Shown: piece by piece, positions 31,233 to 40,896 of the stretch
How positions within the stretch are numbered: the stretch's first letter is position 1
Layout of the letters: the number at the start of each line of letters is the position of its first letter
From: Devosia equisanguinis
GTDB lineage: Bacteria; Pseudomonadota; Alphaproteobacteria; Rhizobiales; Devosiaceae
NCBI RefSeq assembly: GCF_900631955.1
Contig: NZ_UZWD01000043.1
Coordinates: 1 to 64,000, forward strand
Length of the DNA: 64,000 nucleotides
Direction: 5' to 3'
Notes under the pieces: model-generated
Databases searched by the model: none
Told to the model about the DNA's origin: nothing
The model's input: only the letters and a program-made list of their open reading frames with translations
Translations under genes and position numbers: made by a program

Positions 31233-33335
31233 CTACTCCGCCGCCTGCTGCAGGCCAGTGGCCAGCTGCGCGCATTCGGCCATAGTGGCCGAGGCGCGGG
31301 CAATCGGATTGCTGAGATAGAAATCGGTCACCGGCGATGCGAATGCCGCCGACTTGGTCTTGATCGCTGCCTTGGCCAGCTTGGCCACGTCACCGACAGA
31401 TCCCGGCGCGACCTGATCGACGCGGGCAAGATGGGGGAATTCGGCATAGATGGCGGCACGCAGCTGGGTCAGCGAGTTGAACGCCAGCGGCTTACCCAGT
31501 GCGCCCGAAAGCGCCCGGATGATGGCCCAGTCTTCCTTGGCATCGCCGGGCGGGAACACAGCGCGGCTGGCGACCTGCACACGACCTTCCGTGTTCACAT
31601 AGGTGCCGGACTTCTCTGTGTAAGCCGCACCCGGCAGGATGACATCGGCGCGATGCGCACCGCGATCACCATGGCTGCCGATATAAACCACGAAAGCCTT
31701 GCCCATCGCGGAGGTGTCATACTCGTCGGCACCGAGCAGGAAGAGAACATCGAGCTCTCCCTTGCCCGCCAGAGCAATCTGGTCGGCCGAGCAAACGCCA
31801 CCGGCATGCGGCACGAACCCAATATCCATGCCACCGACCCGGCTCGCCGCATTATGCAGCATTGCAAAGCCATTCCAGCCTTCGGCGACGGTGGCGCCGG
31901 TCGCAAGCTTGACGGCGAGCGCGATAACATCGCGGCCGACCTGTTTGCCCAGCTGGGCGTTGGACACTGCGCCTTCGCCTACGATGACAAGCGGGCGCTG
32001 AGCCTTGGACAGCACCTCGGCGAAGCTACCCTTGCCCGCAGCCAATTCGGCCAGGCTCTCGAAGCCCTCGCCCAGATACTGGTACGAATAGGTGAGGTCG
32101 GCCTGTTCCCCGATTACGGCGATCGGGACGTTCTTGGCGCGCCAGGTCTTGCGAATACGTGCATTGAGCACGGCGGCTTCACGACGCGGATTGGACCCGA
32201 TGATCAGGATCGCGTCGGCCTCTTCGATCCCGGCAATGGTCGGGTTGAACAGATAGGCAGAGCGCGGCATGGACGGATCGATACCGGACATGGCTGGGCG
32301 CACATCGGTCATCCCCGAGCCGATCGAGGTCAGCAGCGCCTTGAGCGCGTACATTTCCTCGACCGCGCTGAGGTCACCGGCAATGGCGCCGACCTTGTTG
32401 CCGGCCTTCTTGATGCGCGCAGCAACAGCGGACAGGGCTTCGTCCCAGCTCGCCGGCTGCAGCTTGCCGCCCTTACGGACATAGGGACGATCGAGACGCT
32501 GGCTCTTGAGCCCATCCCAGACGAAACGCGTCTTGTCCGAAATCCACTCTTCGTTAATCGCTTCATTGATACGCGGCAGGATGCGCATCACTTCGCGCCC
32601 ACGGCTATCGACCCGGATGGCGGAACCGACGGCATCCATCACGTCGATAGATTCGGTCTTGTTCAGTTCCCAGGGTCGCGCGTGAAACGCGTAGGGCTTG
32701 GAGGTCAGCGCCCCAACCGGGCAGAGATCGATGACATTGCCCTGCAATTCGCTGGTCAGCGCGCGCTCGAGATACGGGGTGATCTCTGCATCTTCGCCAC
32801 GGCCAAGCAAACCCAGCTCAGAAATGCCGGCCACTTCGGTGGTAAAGCGCACGCAACGGGTACAGTGAATGCAGCGGTTCATCGAAGTCTTGATGAGCGC
32901 GCCCATATACTTGTCTTCGACGGCGCGCTTGTTCTCGTGGAACCGCGAACCGGACACGCCATAGGCCATAGCCTGGTCCTGCAGATCGCATTCGCCGCCC
33001 TGATCGCAGATCGGGCAATCGAGCGGATGGTTGATCAGCAGAAATTCCATCACGCCTTCGCGGGCCTTCTTGACCATAGGCGTGTTGGTAAACATCTCGG
33101 GCGGCTCGCCATTCGGGCCGGGACGCAGGTCCTTGACCGACATGGCGCAGCTAGCCTGCGGCTTGGGCGGACCGCCCTTCACTTCGACCAGGCACATGCG
33201 GCAATTGCCCGCGACCGAAAGGCGCTCGTGATAGCAGAAGCGCGGGATCTCAGCGCCGGCCGCTTCGGCCGCCTGCATCAGCGTGTAGTAATCTGGAACT
33301 TCGACGAGCTGGCCGTCGACCTTGATGGAAGCCAT
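31233..33335 (-). CDS. nuoG: NADH-quinone oxidoreductase subunit G
   Basis: Largest peripheral-arm subunit, with clusters N1b, N4 and N5. From the ATG at 33335 it has 700 residues. The N-terminal [2Fe-2S] ferredoxin domain has CYHERLSVAGNCRMC, and the [4Fe-4S] motifs (GGECDLQ and CIHCTRC) follow. A molybdopterin-type domain without the cofactor fills the rest. An open frame extends 141 bases upstream into nuoF and was rejected in favour of MASIKVDGQLVEVPDY. Confidence 0.97.
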   Translation of the reverse strand: MASIKVDGQLVEVPDYYTLMQAAEAAGAEIPRFCYHERLSVAGNCRMCLVEVKGGPPKPQASCAMSVKDLRPGPNGEPPEMFTNTPMVKKAREGVMEFLLINHPLDCPICDQGGECDLQDQAMAYGVSGSRFHENKRAVEDKYMGALIKTSMNRCIHCTRCVRFTTEVAGISELGLLGRGEDAEITPYLERALTSELQGNVIDLCPVGALTSKPYAFHARPWELNKTESIDVMDAVGSAIRVDSRGREVMRILPRINEAINEEWISDKTRFVWDGLKSQRLDRPYVRKGGKLQPASWDEALSAVAARIKKAGNKVGAIAGDLSAVEEMYALKALLTSIGSGMTDVRPAMSGIDPSMPRSAYLFNPTIAGIEEADAILIIGSNPRREAAVLNARIRKTWRAKNVPIAVIGEQADLTYSYQYLGEGFESLAELAAGKGSFAEVLSKAQRPLVIVGEGAVSNAQLGKQVGRDVIALAVKLATGATVAEGWNGFAMLHNAASRVGGMDIGFVPHAGGVCSADQIALAGKGELDVLFLLGADEYDTSAMGKAFVVYIGSHGDRGAHRADVILPGAAYTEKSGTYVNTEGRVQVASRAVFPPGDAKEDWAIIRALSGALGKPLAFNSLTQLRAAIYAEFPHLARVDQVAPGSVGDVAKLAKAAIKTKSAAFASPVTDFYLSNPIARASATMAECAQLATGLQQAAE

Positions 33336-33339
33336 AGCC

Positions 33340-34647
33340 CTACTCCGCAGCGATCGACGGCACGGCGCCGTCGCTGGTGGATGAATATGTATACTGCTCG
33401 ATCCGCGCCTCGATGGTCGGGCGGAAATTGCGGATGAGACCCTGGATCGGCCAGGCGGCAGCGTCGCCGAGCGCACAGATAGTGTGGCCTTCGATCTGCT
33501 TGGTCACCTCGAACAGCATGTCGATTTCGCGCTTCTGGGCGCGGCCTTCGACCATGCGCTCCATGACGCGCATCATCCAGCCGGTGCCTTCGCGGCACGG
33601 CGTACACTGGCCGCAGCTCTCATGCTTGAAGAATGCCGAAATGCGCCAGATGGCTTTGATGATGTCGGTCGACTTGTCCATAATGATCATGCCGCCGGTG
33701 CCAAACGAGCTCTTCTTCTCGCGCAGCCCGTCAAAGTCCATGACGGCATCCATCATGTCCTCGGCCTTCACCACCGGACAGGAAGCACCACCTGGAATGA
33801 CTGCGAGGAAATTGTCCCAGCCGCCGCGAATGCCGCCGCAATGCTTTTCGATAATGTCCTTGAAGCTCTCGCCCAGGGCTTCCTCGAAGGTCGCGGGCTT
33901 GTTCACATGGCCCGAGACCATGAACAGCTTGGTGCCGACATTGTTCGGACGGCCGATGCCCGCAAACCACCCTGCCCCGCGACGGAGAATTTCCGGCACG
34001 ACGGCAATGGATTCGACATTGTTGACGGTGGTCGGGTTGCCATAGACGCCCATGCCGGCCGGGAATGGCGGCTTGAGGCGCGGCTGGCCCTTCTTGCCTT
34101 CGAGCGATTCCATCAGCGCGGTTTCTTCACCACAGATATAGGCGCCGGCGCCGTGATGAACGATGATATCCAGGTCCCAGCCGTGGATATTGTCCTTGCC
34201 GATCAGCTTGGCGTCATAGGCTTCCTGCACGGCTTCTTCGAGGCGCTGACGCTCGCGCACGAACTCGCCACGCACATAGATGAAAGCCAGATGCGCGTCC
34301 ATGGCGCGGCAAGCGATCAGGCAGCCCTCGATCAGGTGATGCGGATCGTGACGCAGGATCTCGCGGTCCTTGCAGGTGCCGGGCTCGGATTCGTCGGCAT
34401 TGACCAGTAGGTAATGCGGACGACCATCGCTCTGCTTGGGCATGAACGACCACTTGAGGCCGGTGGGGAAGCCCGCACCGCCGCGGCCACGCAGACCCGA
34501 AGCCTTCACCTCATTGGTGATCCAGTCGCGCCCTTGGTCGAGGAACTCCTTGGTTCCGACCCACGAGCCGCGCTCACGTGCACCTTCCAGCCGCCAGTCG
34601 TGGTGGCCATAGAGGTTGGTGAAAATGCGATCCTTGTCAGCGAGCAT
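33340..34647 (-). CDS. nuoF: NADH-quinone oxidoreductase subunit F
   Basis: NADH-oxidising flavoprotein subunit with FMN and cluster N3. It has 435 residues. [18 protein letters not shown] binds [23 protein letters not shown] is the second FMN motif, and [10 protein letters not shown] with a later Cys holds the [4Fe-4S] cluster. It starts two bases after the 67-residue membrane gene. Confidence 0.98.
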   Translation of the reverse strand: MLADKDRIFTNLYGHHDWRLEGARERGSWVGTKEFLDQGRDWITNEVKASGLRGRGGAGFPTGLKWSFMPKQSDGRPHYLLVNADESEPGTCKDREILRHDPHHLIEGCLIACRAMDAHLAFIYVRGEFVRERQRLEEAVQEAYDAKLIGKDNIHGWDLDIIVHHGAGAYICGEETALMESLEGKKGQPRLKPPFPAGMGVYGNPTTVNNVESIAVVPEILRRGAGWFAGIGRPNNVGTKLFMVSGHVNKPATFEEALGESFKDIIEKHCGGIRGGWDNFLAVIPGGASCPVVKAEDMMDAVMDFDGLREKKSSFGTGGMIIMDKSTDIIKAIWRISAFFKHESCGQCTPCREGTGWMMRVMERMVEGRAQKREIDMLFEVTKQIEGHTICALGDAAAWPIQGLIRNFRPTIEARIEQYTYSSTSDGAVPSIAAE

Positions 34648-34649
34648 GA

Positions 34650-34853
34650 TCAGCTTTTCCGCTTCAACAGATAAAAGAACCAGGCGGCAACACCAATCGC
34701 CGCCCCAGCCGCCGAAGCCAGAAAGCTCGGCAGCGCAATATTGAAAGCCGCTTCAAGACCGGACAGGACTGCTGTAGCCACCAGGGCAAAGGCCACGCCA
34801 ATGGCGTAGTCTTTGAGGGTCAGCGATCCGAAGTCGATCTTGCTCTCGGCCAT
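34650..34853 (-). CDS. Small two-helix membrane protein inside the nuo operon
   Basis: A 67-residue protein starting [16 protein letters not shown]. It has two hydrophobic helices (about 17-35 and 42-62), ending in the basic FYLLKRKS. It lies between nuoE and nuoF with no gap on the nuoE side and a two-base gap on the nuoF side, so it must be cotranscribed. It is not one of the 14 core complex I subunits. Small genes at this place occur in other Rhizobiales (from memory). An assembly or accessory role is an inference from position only. Confidence 0.8.
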   Translation of the reverse strand: MAESKIDFGSLTLKDYAIGVAFALVATAVLSGLEAAFNIALPSFLASAAGAAIGVAAWFFYLLKRKS

Positions 34854-36161
34854 TTAGCGGGGGTCCTTCCCAAACACCTTGCGGTATTCTTCGACCCCGC
34901 CCTTGGCTAGCGCCTTGGCCTGCTTGACCCATTCATCGCGATCAATGCGGCCCTTGAAGTTCAGCACCTCGTCGACGCGCGTAATATCAGCCTTCTTGAA
35001 CTTGGCGATCTGCTCGAAACGGGTGATGCCCAGAGCGTGCAGCTTGCCTTCAAGCACTGGACCAACGCCGGAGATCAGCTTGAGGTCGTCCGGTTCGCCC
35101 GCAGGGCGCTCGAACAGTGGCTGCAAGACATCGCCCTTCTCGGCAGTCGGCGTCACTTCCTTGGGGTTGGCGGCAGCCGCCTCAACCACGGGCTTGGACT
35201 TCTTCACCGATGCCGACGCACCGCCTTCGGCGGGCTCAGCAACCTTGGCCTTGCCGGGCGCCTTGCCCCCGTCGACCTTGGCCGCATCTGATTCAGCGCC
35301 GCTCGCACCTTCACGCATAGCCTGGTTCGGGGCGCCATCGGCCTTCGCCTCGACCGCAGCAGCCTTGCGCTCGCCCTCGGCCTTGGCTTCGGACACCTTG
35401 GCTTCCTGCGGTGTCCCCTTGAGGGCCGGAGCGTTCTCTTCGGCAACATCCTTGGGCTTGGCAGCCGTGGTAGGCGCCGGCGATGCGGCGGGCGCAGCAG
35501 CAGGCTGCTCAGCAGGAGCCGGAGGCACGAATTTCTCCCGCTTCGCCGTCGGCTTTTCGGTGAGCGTGGTCATGCCACCCTCAGCAGCGGCGTTCTGGCG
35601 GTCGATCTGCGTACCCGGCTTGATCGTGTCGCCCTTGCCCGCCGCAAAGGCGTCAATGATTTCTTCCATGCGCTGGGGCGTCAGGTCTTCATAGGTGTCA
35701 TGATAGATCATGATCATCGGCGCATTGACGCAGGCGCCAAGGCACTCGACCTCTTCCCAGCTCATCGTGCCATCTTCATTGCGATGGTGCGGCTCAGGGT
35801 GGATCTTGTTCATGCAGACGTCGATGAGCTCACCGGCGCCGCGCAGCATGCACGGCGTAGTGCCGCAGACCTGCACATGCGCGCGGGTGCCGACGGGCTG
35901 CAACTGGAACTGGGTGTAGAACGTCGCCACCTCCAGAACCCGAATATAGGGCATATCCAGCATCTGGGCGACCTTTTCGATGGTCGCGCGGGTCACCCAA
36001 CCATCCTGATCCTGTGCCCGCATGAGCAGAGGAATGACGGCTGATTGCTGCCGCCCGGCCGGATAAAGCGCAATACGCTTCTTCGCCCAGGCCAGGTTTT
36101 CAGCATTGAAGGCGAAACTTGCCGGCTGCACCGACTCGTCTGCAAGGCGTCGCGTAGACAT
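34854..36161 (-). CDS. nuoE: NADH-quinone oxidoreductase subunit E with long C-terminal extension
   Basis: Thioredoxin-fold subunit with [2Fe-2S] cluster N1a. It has 435 residues, more than twice the core length. Residues 1-185 are NuoE, with cluster ligands C99, C104, C140 and C144. Residues 205-345 are an Ala/Pro/Lys/Glu-rich linker, low in complexity. Residues 358-430 ([20 protein letters not shown], then [10 protein letters not shown]) form a helix-hairpin-helix-like module seen in predicted flap-nuclease-like (H3TH) proteins. It overlaps the nuoD stop by one base. Confidence 0.94.
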   Translation of the reverse strand: MSTRRLADESVQPASFAFNAENLAWAKKRIALYPAGRQQSAVIPLLMRAQDQDGWVTRATIEKVAQMLDMPYIRVLEVATFYTQFQLQPVGTRAHVQVCGTTPCMLRGAGELIDVCMNKIHPEPHHRNEDGTMSWEEVECLGACVNAPMIMIYHDTYEDLTPQRMEEIIDAFAAGKGDTIKPGTQIDRQNAAAEGGMTTLTEKPTAKREKFVPPAPAEQPAAAPAASPAPTTAAKPKDVAEENAPALKGTPQEAKVSEAKAEGERKAAAVEAKADGAPNQAMREGASGAESDAAKVDGGKAPGKAKVAEPAEGGASASVKKSKPVVEAAAANPKEVTPTAEKGDVLQPLFERPAGEPDDLKLISGVGPVLEGKLHALGITRFEQIAKFKKADITRVDEVLNFKGRIDRDEWVKQAKALAKGGVEEYRKVFGKDPR

Positions 36162-37351
36162 CAGCGATCCACCTCTCCGAACACAATATCAATCGACCCA
36201 AGGATTGCCGTGACGTCAGCCAGCATGTGGCCGCGGCACAGATGATCCATGGCACTGAGGTGCGCAAAGCCCGGAGCGCGGATGTGGCAGCGATAGGGCT
36301 TGTTGGTGCCATCGGAAACCACATACACACCGAACTCGCCCTTCGGCGCTTCCACGGCGGCGTAGATTTCGCCAGCGGGCACCTTGTAGCCTTCGGTGTA
36401 GAGCTTGAAGTGATGGATAAGCGCTTCCATCGACTGCTTCATCTCACCGCGCTTGGGCGGCACGACCTTGCCATCGCTCGAAGCAACGGGTCCCTTGCCG
36501 TCAGGCGCATTCAGCTTGGCCACGCACTGCTTAATGATGGCATTGGCCTGGCGCATTTCTTCCATGCGGATCAGGTAACGATCGTAGCAGTCGCCATGCG
36601 AGCCGACTGGCACGTCGAATTCCATTTCGGCGTATGCGTCATAGGGCTGGCTTTTGCGCAGGTCCCAGGCCGCGCCCGAAGCGCGAACCATCACACCCGA
36701 AAAGCCCCTGCCCCACGCCTCTTCCAGCGACACGACACCGATATCGACATTGCGCTGCTTGAAGATGCGGTTCTCGGTCAAAAGCCGATCAATATCGGCG
36801 AGCGCCTTGGGGAATTCCTCACAGAAAACGCCAATGTCGTCGACCAGTGCCTGCGGCAGGTCCTGATGGACTCCGCCGGGCCGGAAATAGGCGGCATGCA
36901 TGCGCGCGCCCGAAGCGCGCTCATAGAACACCATCAGCTTTTCGCGCTGCTCGAAGCCCCAGAGCGGCGGAGTCAGCGCGCCGATGTCCATGGCCTGGGT
37001 GGTCACGTTCATCAAATGCGCCAGCAGACGACCGATCTCGGAATAAAGCACGCGGATCAGCTGACCACGGCGCGGCACCTCGATGCCGAGCATGCGCTCT
37101 ACGGCCAGGGCAAAGGCATGCTCCTGGTTCATCGGCGCCACATAATCGAGGCGATCGAAATACGGCACGGCCTGCAGATAGGTCTTCGCCTCGATCAGCT
37201 TTTCGGTGCCGCGATGGAGCAACCCAACATGCGGATCGACGCGCTCCACCAGCTCGCCATCGAGCTCGAGGATCATGCGCAGCACGCCGTGCGCGGAGGG
37301 GTGCACGGGGCCGAAATTGATGGTGAAATTGCGAACGTCGACTTCAGACAT
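36161..37351 (-). CDS. nuoD: NADH-quinone oxidoreductase subunit D
   Basis: 49-kDa-type subunit forming the quinone pocket with NuoB. It has 396 residues from the ATG at 37351 ([22 protein letters not shown]), one base overlapping the nuoC TGA. It keeps the HPSAHG and [11 protein letters not shown] motifs and ends in the conserved [10 protein letters not shown]. An open frame 51 bases longer lies inside nuoC and was rejected. Confidence 0.98.
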   Translation of the reverse strand: MSEVDVRNFTINFGPVHPSAHGVLRMILELDGELVERVDPHVGLLHRGTEKLIEAKTYLQAVPYFDRLDYVAPMNQEHAFALAVERMLGIEVPRRGQLIRVLYSEIGRLLAHLMNVTTQAMDIGALTPPLWGFEQREKLMVFYERASGARMHAAYFRPGGVHQDLPQALVDDIGVFCEEFPKALADIDRLLTENRIFKQRNVDIGVVSLEEAWGRGFSGVMVRASGAAWDLRKSQPYDAYAEMEFDVPVGSHGDCYDRYLIRMEEMRQANAIIKQCVAKLNAPDGKGPVASSDGKVVPPKRGEMKQSMEALIHHFKLYTEGYKVPAGEIYAAVEAPKGEFGVYVVSDGTNKPYRCHIRAPGFAHLSAMDHLCRGHMLADVTAILGSIDIVFGEVDR

Positions 37352-37968
37352 CAGTTCTTCGCCTTCTCGTCGCCCGGCAGCACATAGTCGGTGCCTTCCC
37401 ATGGCGACAGATAATCGAACGAGCGGAATTCCTGGGTCAGCTTGACCGGCTCATAGACAACGCGCTTGCGCTCTTCGTCGTAGCGAACCTCGACAAAGCC
37501 CGTCATCGGGAAGTCCTTGCGCAACGGGTGACCGTCAAAACCATAGTCGGTCAGGATGCGGCGCAGATCCGGGTGACCGGAAAACAGCACGCCGTAGAGA
37601 TCGTAGGTCTCGCGCTCGAACCAGTTCGCACCGGGATAGACGTCGCAGATCGATGGGACTGGCGTCGTGTCATCGGCCTCGAGCTTTATACGAATGCGAT
37701 GGTTCAGGTGCGGGCTGAGGAAATGATAGACCACATCGAACCGCTGTTCGCGCGCGGGATAGTCCGCACCACAGACGTCGACAAACGCGATGAACCGGCA
37801 CTTCGGATCGTCGCGGAGGAATGTCGCCACAGAAACGATCGAATCGCGCTGCACGGTCACGGTGAGGTCGCCATACGCCACCTCGAACCCGACGACTGCA
37901 TCGCCAAGGGCGGATGCAACATGCTCGCCCAGGGTCACCAACGGATCAACTACTAGTGCTTCGTCCAT
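37351..37968 (-). CDS. nuoC: NADH-quinone oxidoreductase subunit C
   Basis: 30-kDa-type peripheral subunit, separate from NuoD as is usual in alphaproteobacteria. It has 205 residues. The signature [37 protein letters not shown] lies around residues 117-153. It follows nuoB by 8 bases. Confidence 0.98.
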   Translation of the reverse strand: MDEALVVDPLVTLGEHVASALGDAVVGFEVAYGDLTVTVQRDSIVSVATFLRDDPKCRFIAFVDVCGADYPAREQRFDVVYHFLSPHLNHRIRIKLEADDTTPVPSICDVYPGANWFERETYDLYGVLFSGHPDLRRILTDYGFDGHPLRKDFPMTGFVEVRYDEERKRVVYEPVKLTQEFRSFDYLSPWEGTDYVLPGDEKAKN

Positions 37969-37976
37969 GACCGGCC

Positions 37977-38558
37977 CTATCGCTCAATGGTTCCGTCACG
38001 GCGAATCTTCTTCTGCAGCAGCAAAATGCCATACAGAAGTGCTTCGGCCGTCGGCGGGCAGCCCGGAACATAGACGTCTACCGGCAGCACGCGATCGCAA
38101 CCACGCACCACAGAATAGGAATAATGATAGTAGCCGCCGCCATTGGCGCAGCTACCCATCGAAATGACGTAACGCGGCTCTGGCATCTGGTCATAGACCT
38201 TGCGCAGCGCGGGAGCCATCTTGTTTGTCAGCGTACCAGCGACAATCAGCACGTCGGACTGGCGCGGCGATGCGCGTGGCGCCGTGCCGAAGCGTTCGAT
38301 GTCGTAACGCGGCATCGACATCTGCATCATTTCCACGGCGCAACAGGCCAGACCGGTCTGCATCCACATCAGCGAGCCAGTACGGGCCCAGGTGATCAGT
38401 TGCGAAACCGTGGTCACGAGGAAGCCCTTGTCGGCCAGCTCGTTATTGACGCCCGTAAAGAACGGATCGTCCGCACCAAAAGGCTTGCCGGTCGCCGGAT
38501 CAATGGCACCGGTCGGACGCGGGGTAACCAGCGTCGAAGAAGACGGGCTCAATCCCAT
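37977..38558 (-). CDS. nuoB: NADH-quinone oxidoreductase subunit B
   Basis: Carries cluster N2, the electron donor to quinone. I chose the ATG at 38558 ([11 protein letters not shown], 193 residues) because AAGGGAG precedes it at normal spacing. An in-frame ATG 21 bases upstream has no ribosome site. Cluster ligands are in [19 protein letters not shown] and VPGCPP. The start overlaps the nuoA end by 10 bases. Confidence 0.97.
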   Translation of the reverse strand: MGLSPSSSTLVTPRPTGAIDPATGKPFGADDPFFTGVNNELADKGFLVTTVSQLITWARTGSLMWMQTGLACCAVEMMQMSMPRYDIERFGTAPRASPRQSDVLIVAGTLTNKMAPALRKVYDQMPEPRYVISMGSCANGGGYYHYSYSVVRGCDRVLPVDVYVPGCPPTAEALLYGILLLQKKIRRDGTIER

Positions 38559-38914
38559 TCCAGAGCTCCCTTGCGCCATTCATAGATAAAGCCGACGGTC
38601 AGCACGCCGAGGAAGATCATCATCGACCAGAAGCCGAACCAGCCCACGTCGTGGAACGCCACGGCCCACGGGAAAAGAAAGGCGACTTCGAGATCAAAGA
38701 TGATGAAGAGAATCGACACCAGGTAGAACCGGACATCGACCTTCATGCGCGCGTCGTCGAACGCATCGAAGCCAGCCTCGAAAGCTGAGACCTTCTCAGG
38801 GTCGGGACGTCGGAAAGAAACCAGGAACGGCGCAATCAACAGCGCCAAGCCAATAACGGCAGACAACCCAATGAATAGAACTATGGGCAGGTAATCGCTG
38901 AGCAAATCAGTCAT
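38549..38914 (-). CDS. nuoA: NADH-quinone oxidoreductase subunit A
   Basis: Three-helix membrane subunit, first gene of the nuo operon. It has 121 residues from the ATG at 38914 ([14 protein letters not shown]). The conserved loop [36 protein letters not shown] is clear, although the usual Cys of the YECG motif is replaced (AFEAG). An upstream extension in frame is not family-like. Confidence 0.97.
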   Translation of the reverse strand: MTDLLSDYLPIVLFIGLSAVIGLALLIAPFLVSFRRPDPEKVSAFEAGFDAFDDARMKVDVRFYLVSILFIIFDLEVAFLFPWAVAFHDVGWFGFWSMMIFLGVLTVGFIYEWRKGALEWD

Positions 38915-39256
38915 GCGGCAGCCTAACGTTCGGTCCAGCAAGGAGCCGGAAGCGCGTGAGCAAAGCAAGCAATTGGGGCGAGCGAGCCGACGCACAGGTG
39001 ATGCGAAACGGCTTAGACCTTCCCCCATGACGTTTCAAGGGAAAGAAAATATGAGCAAAATAATCATATAACAACTACAGCGGTTCGGCACGGATTTCCC
39101 ACAATTGGCTCGCAGGAAGCACATTCTGTTTCGCCACAAGCGCTGTTTTTGGAACGGACAGAAGAATCAACACCCCAAAACCAAAACGGCGAACCGTTGC
39201 CGGTTCGCCGAGTTGGGTTGCAAGATTAGACGCCCCGTGTTCCGGGGCGAAGAACC
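38915..39256 (-). other. nuo operon upstream region
   Basis: No gene is visible in these 342 bases. The part next to 39257 holds the terminator of the outer-membrane protein gene (39183-39210) and a second GC hairpin (CGCCCCG/CGGGGCG near 39231-39247). The rest must contain the nuo promoter. The best match I see, TTGAAA-N16-CTAAGC (39011-39038, minus strand), is weak. An AT-rich patch (39045-39075) lies just upstream of it. Confidence 0.4.
39183..39210 (-). terminator. Intrinsic terminator of the 39257-39796 gene
   Basis: CGGCGAACCG (39187-39196), loop TTGC, CGGTTCGCCG (39201-39210), a perfect 10-bp stem. It is followed on the minus strand by TTTTGGTTTTGG. Confidence 0.8.
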
Positions 39257-39796
39257 TTAGAAGTGGAAGCTGACGCCCACGGTCGCCTTGGTGGCGTCGA
39301 AGAAGTTAGCGTTGTTGTAGTAGCCGAGGCCAACAACCTGACCGCGAACCGAGATGGAATCGGTCACGGCGAATTCAACACCACCACCGAGCTGGTAGAT
39401 GCCGTTCGAAGCGCCGCCGGTGTTCTCGATGCCGGTACCGCCGATGGCGTACACGAGCACGGAGTCGGTGACGACAGCACCGATACGGGCGTTGATCAGG
39501 AACTCGCTGCCGGAGACAGCATTGTTCCACCAGTATTCGCCGGTAGCTTCGACGCCGAGCAGGATCGGGTCAGCCGGGATGAAGTTCACGCCGACATGGC
39601 CGCCAATGACGCCGTAGGTGGTGCCGTTGAAGAACTCACCGCCGCCCTGGACGCCTGCATAGAGGCCTTCCCAGTTGAAGCCAGCCGGAGCGTAGATCGG
39701 CTGCGGGGTGGTCGGGATGATGAGGTCAGCGGCCTGAGCGCCACCAACCATGAGAGCAGCGGCTGCAACGCCGAGCGACAGAGAACGTACAAACAT
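39257..39796 (-). CDS. Small outer-membrane beta-barrel protein
   Basis: A 179-residue protein from the ATG at 39796 (GGGAG upstream). Residues 1-23 are a signal peptide ending GAQAA. The mature part alternates hydrophobic/glycine residues in strands and ends in VGVSFHF, the C-terminal aromatic expected of an eight-stranded outer-membrane barrel (opacity/Omp25-like type). It is related to the next gene: both have a PIY..PGFNWEGLYAGV-like start and a VTDSISVRGQ-like strand. A structural or adhesion role is likely; there are no catalytic features. Confidence 0.75.
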   Translation of the reverse strand: MFVRSLSLGVAAAALMVGGAQAADLIIPTTPQPIYAPAGFNWEGLYAGVQGGGEFFNGTTYGVIGGHVGVNFIPADPILLGVEATGEYWWNNAVSGSEFLINARIGAVVTDSVLVYAIGGTGIENTGGASNGIYQLGGGVEFAVTDSISVRGQVVGLGYYNNANFFDATKATVGVSFHF

Positions 39797-40117
39797 ATCT
39801 TGCACTCCCAATAGAGTTAACCGTAGTCGGCCGATAGATGCCCCACAGGCGCGCGGCTGACAAGGTGGCAGAAAGCCATTTTCCATAGTGCGGATAAGAT
39901 TTGATGACCATTTCGGGGCAGGTGTTGCGCGAATGCCCCGCAATTGGTTCAATTTGAGACAAATGCCACTTGCGAGCCGGCGAAATGCGTGCGCCCGGAG
40001 GGCCAAGGCGCCCGGATTCCCACTGTCGGCAAACGGAAATCGGGAATCACAACCAATGCAAAACGGCCCCACGAGAATACTCGCGGGGCCGTCTCAGGAT
40101 GAGAATGACGGTCAGGA
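39797..40117 (-). other. Intergenic region between the two barrel genes
   Basis: 321 bases without a gene. They contain the terminator of the 40118-40663 gene at the right end and presumably a promoter for the 39257-39796 gene. A stem GGGGCA...TGCCCC lies near 39916-39940. I see no clear -10/-35 pair. Confidence 0.4.
40061..40092 (-). terminator. Intrinsic terminator of the 40118-40663 gene
   Basis: ACGGCCCCACGAG (40063-40075) pairs with CTCGCGGGGCCGT (40080-40092) with one wobble, loop AATA, followed on the minus strand by a short T-run. Confidence 0.7.
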
Positions 40118-40663
40118 CTAGAAGTGGAAGTTAGCCCCGACAGTGAACTGATTCTTCGGATTGCCACCCTGATTGGGGAATCCATGCAGATATTGTGCGC
40201 GCACCGAGATCGCATCCGTGACGGCGACTTCCACGCCACCACCGAGCAGGAAGTCTTCTTCCGCGGGCGGACCCAGATCGATTCCATAACCACCGGCTGC
40301 ATAAACGACGACATCGTCTGTGACCACCAGACCGGCACGACCAAGGATCTGGCCATAGCTGGTATCGAGTGCGCCTCCGGTGAGACCATGCACGGCCACT
40401 TCGGCGCCAAGCAGATAGAAGTCAAACTGGGCATTCACGCCAGCCTGGATACCCAAGCCATATTGCGTGCCACCTGCGGCACTATCCTGAACGCCACCAT
40501 AGACACCGGCATAAAACCCGTTCCAGTCAAACCCCGGCTCTTCATAGATCGGCATTTCGACAGGTGTGGACGTTGGGACCGTGATGAGATCGGCTGCCGT
40601 GGCGACACCCATGGTTGCGATAGAGGCAATCGCCGATGCGGCGACAATCTTGAACATGCGCAT
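40118..40663 (-). CDS. Small outer-membrane beta-barrel protein (second copy)
   Basis: 181 residues with a signal peptide (MRMFKIVAASAIASIATMGVATA) and a mature barrel ending VGANFHF. The strand pattern and the PIYEEPGFDWNGFYAGVYGG motif closely echo the gene at 39257-39796, so the two are probably old tandem paralogues. The ATG at 40663 has GGAGA at eight bases; a second ATG two codons later is possible. It has its own terminator, so the pair is not one operon. Confidence 0.75.
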   Translation of the reverse strand: MRMFKIVAASAIASIATMGVATAADLITVPTSTPVEMPIYEEPGFDWNGFYAGVYGGVQDSAAGGTQYGLGIQAGVNAQFDFYLLGAEVAVHGLTGGALDTSYGQILGRAGLVVTDDVVVYAAGGYGIDLGPPAEEDFLLGGGVEVAVTDAISVRAQYLHGFPNQGGNPKNQFTVGANFHF

Positions 40664-40896
40664 TGCTGTTCTCCTTCGTGCTGGGCCATCTGTTGGGAGG
40701 AACGCCGCGCCTCAGCACCAGTTCCCCCCAGGCTTTCAGCGCCCGGAGCGGCGAAACATGGGGTCTCCCCCTGCCCTCGCCATCCGAGCACAGGCCCGGT
40801 TTGCCTGGGCTTGCCGGCCAAAAACGGTCTTTGGGAAGGCCATAATATGACGCCAGGCAAGCGTTGCCGGATGGCAACACCTAGATATCGCCTATC

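Noticed and set aside
30621-33437. Plus-strand open frame of over 900 codons opposite nuoH and nuoG
   Set aside because: Shadow of the nuo genes: no motifs, no promoter or ribosome site, Arg/His/Asp-biased composition.
39011-39038. nuo promoter candidate TTGAAA-N16-CTAAGC
   Set aside because: Too weak in the -10 and no supporting signals; mentioned only in the region description.
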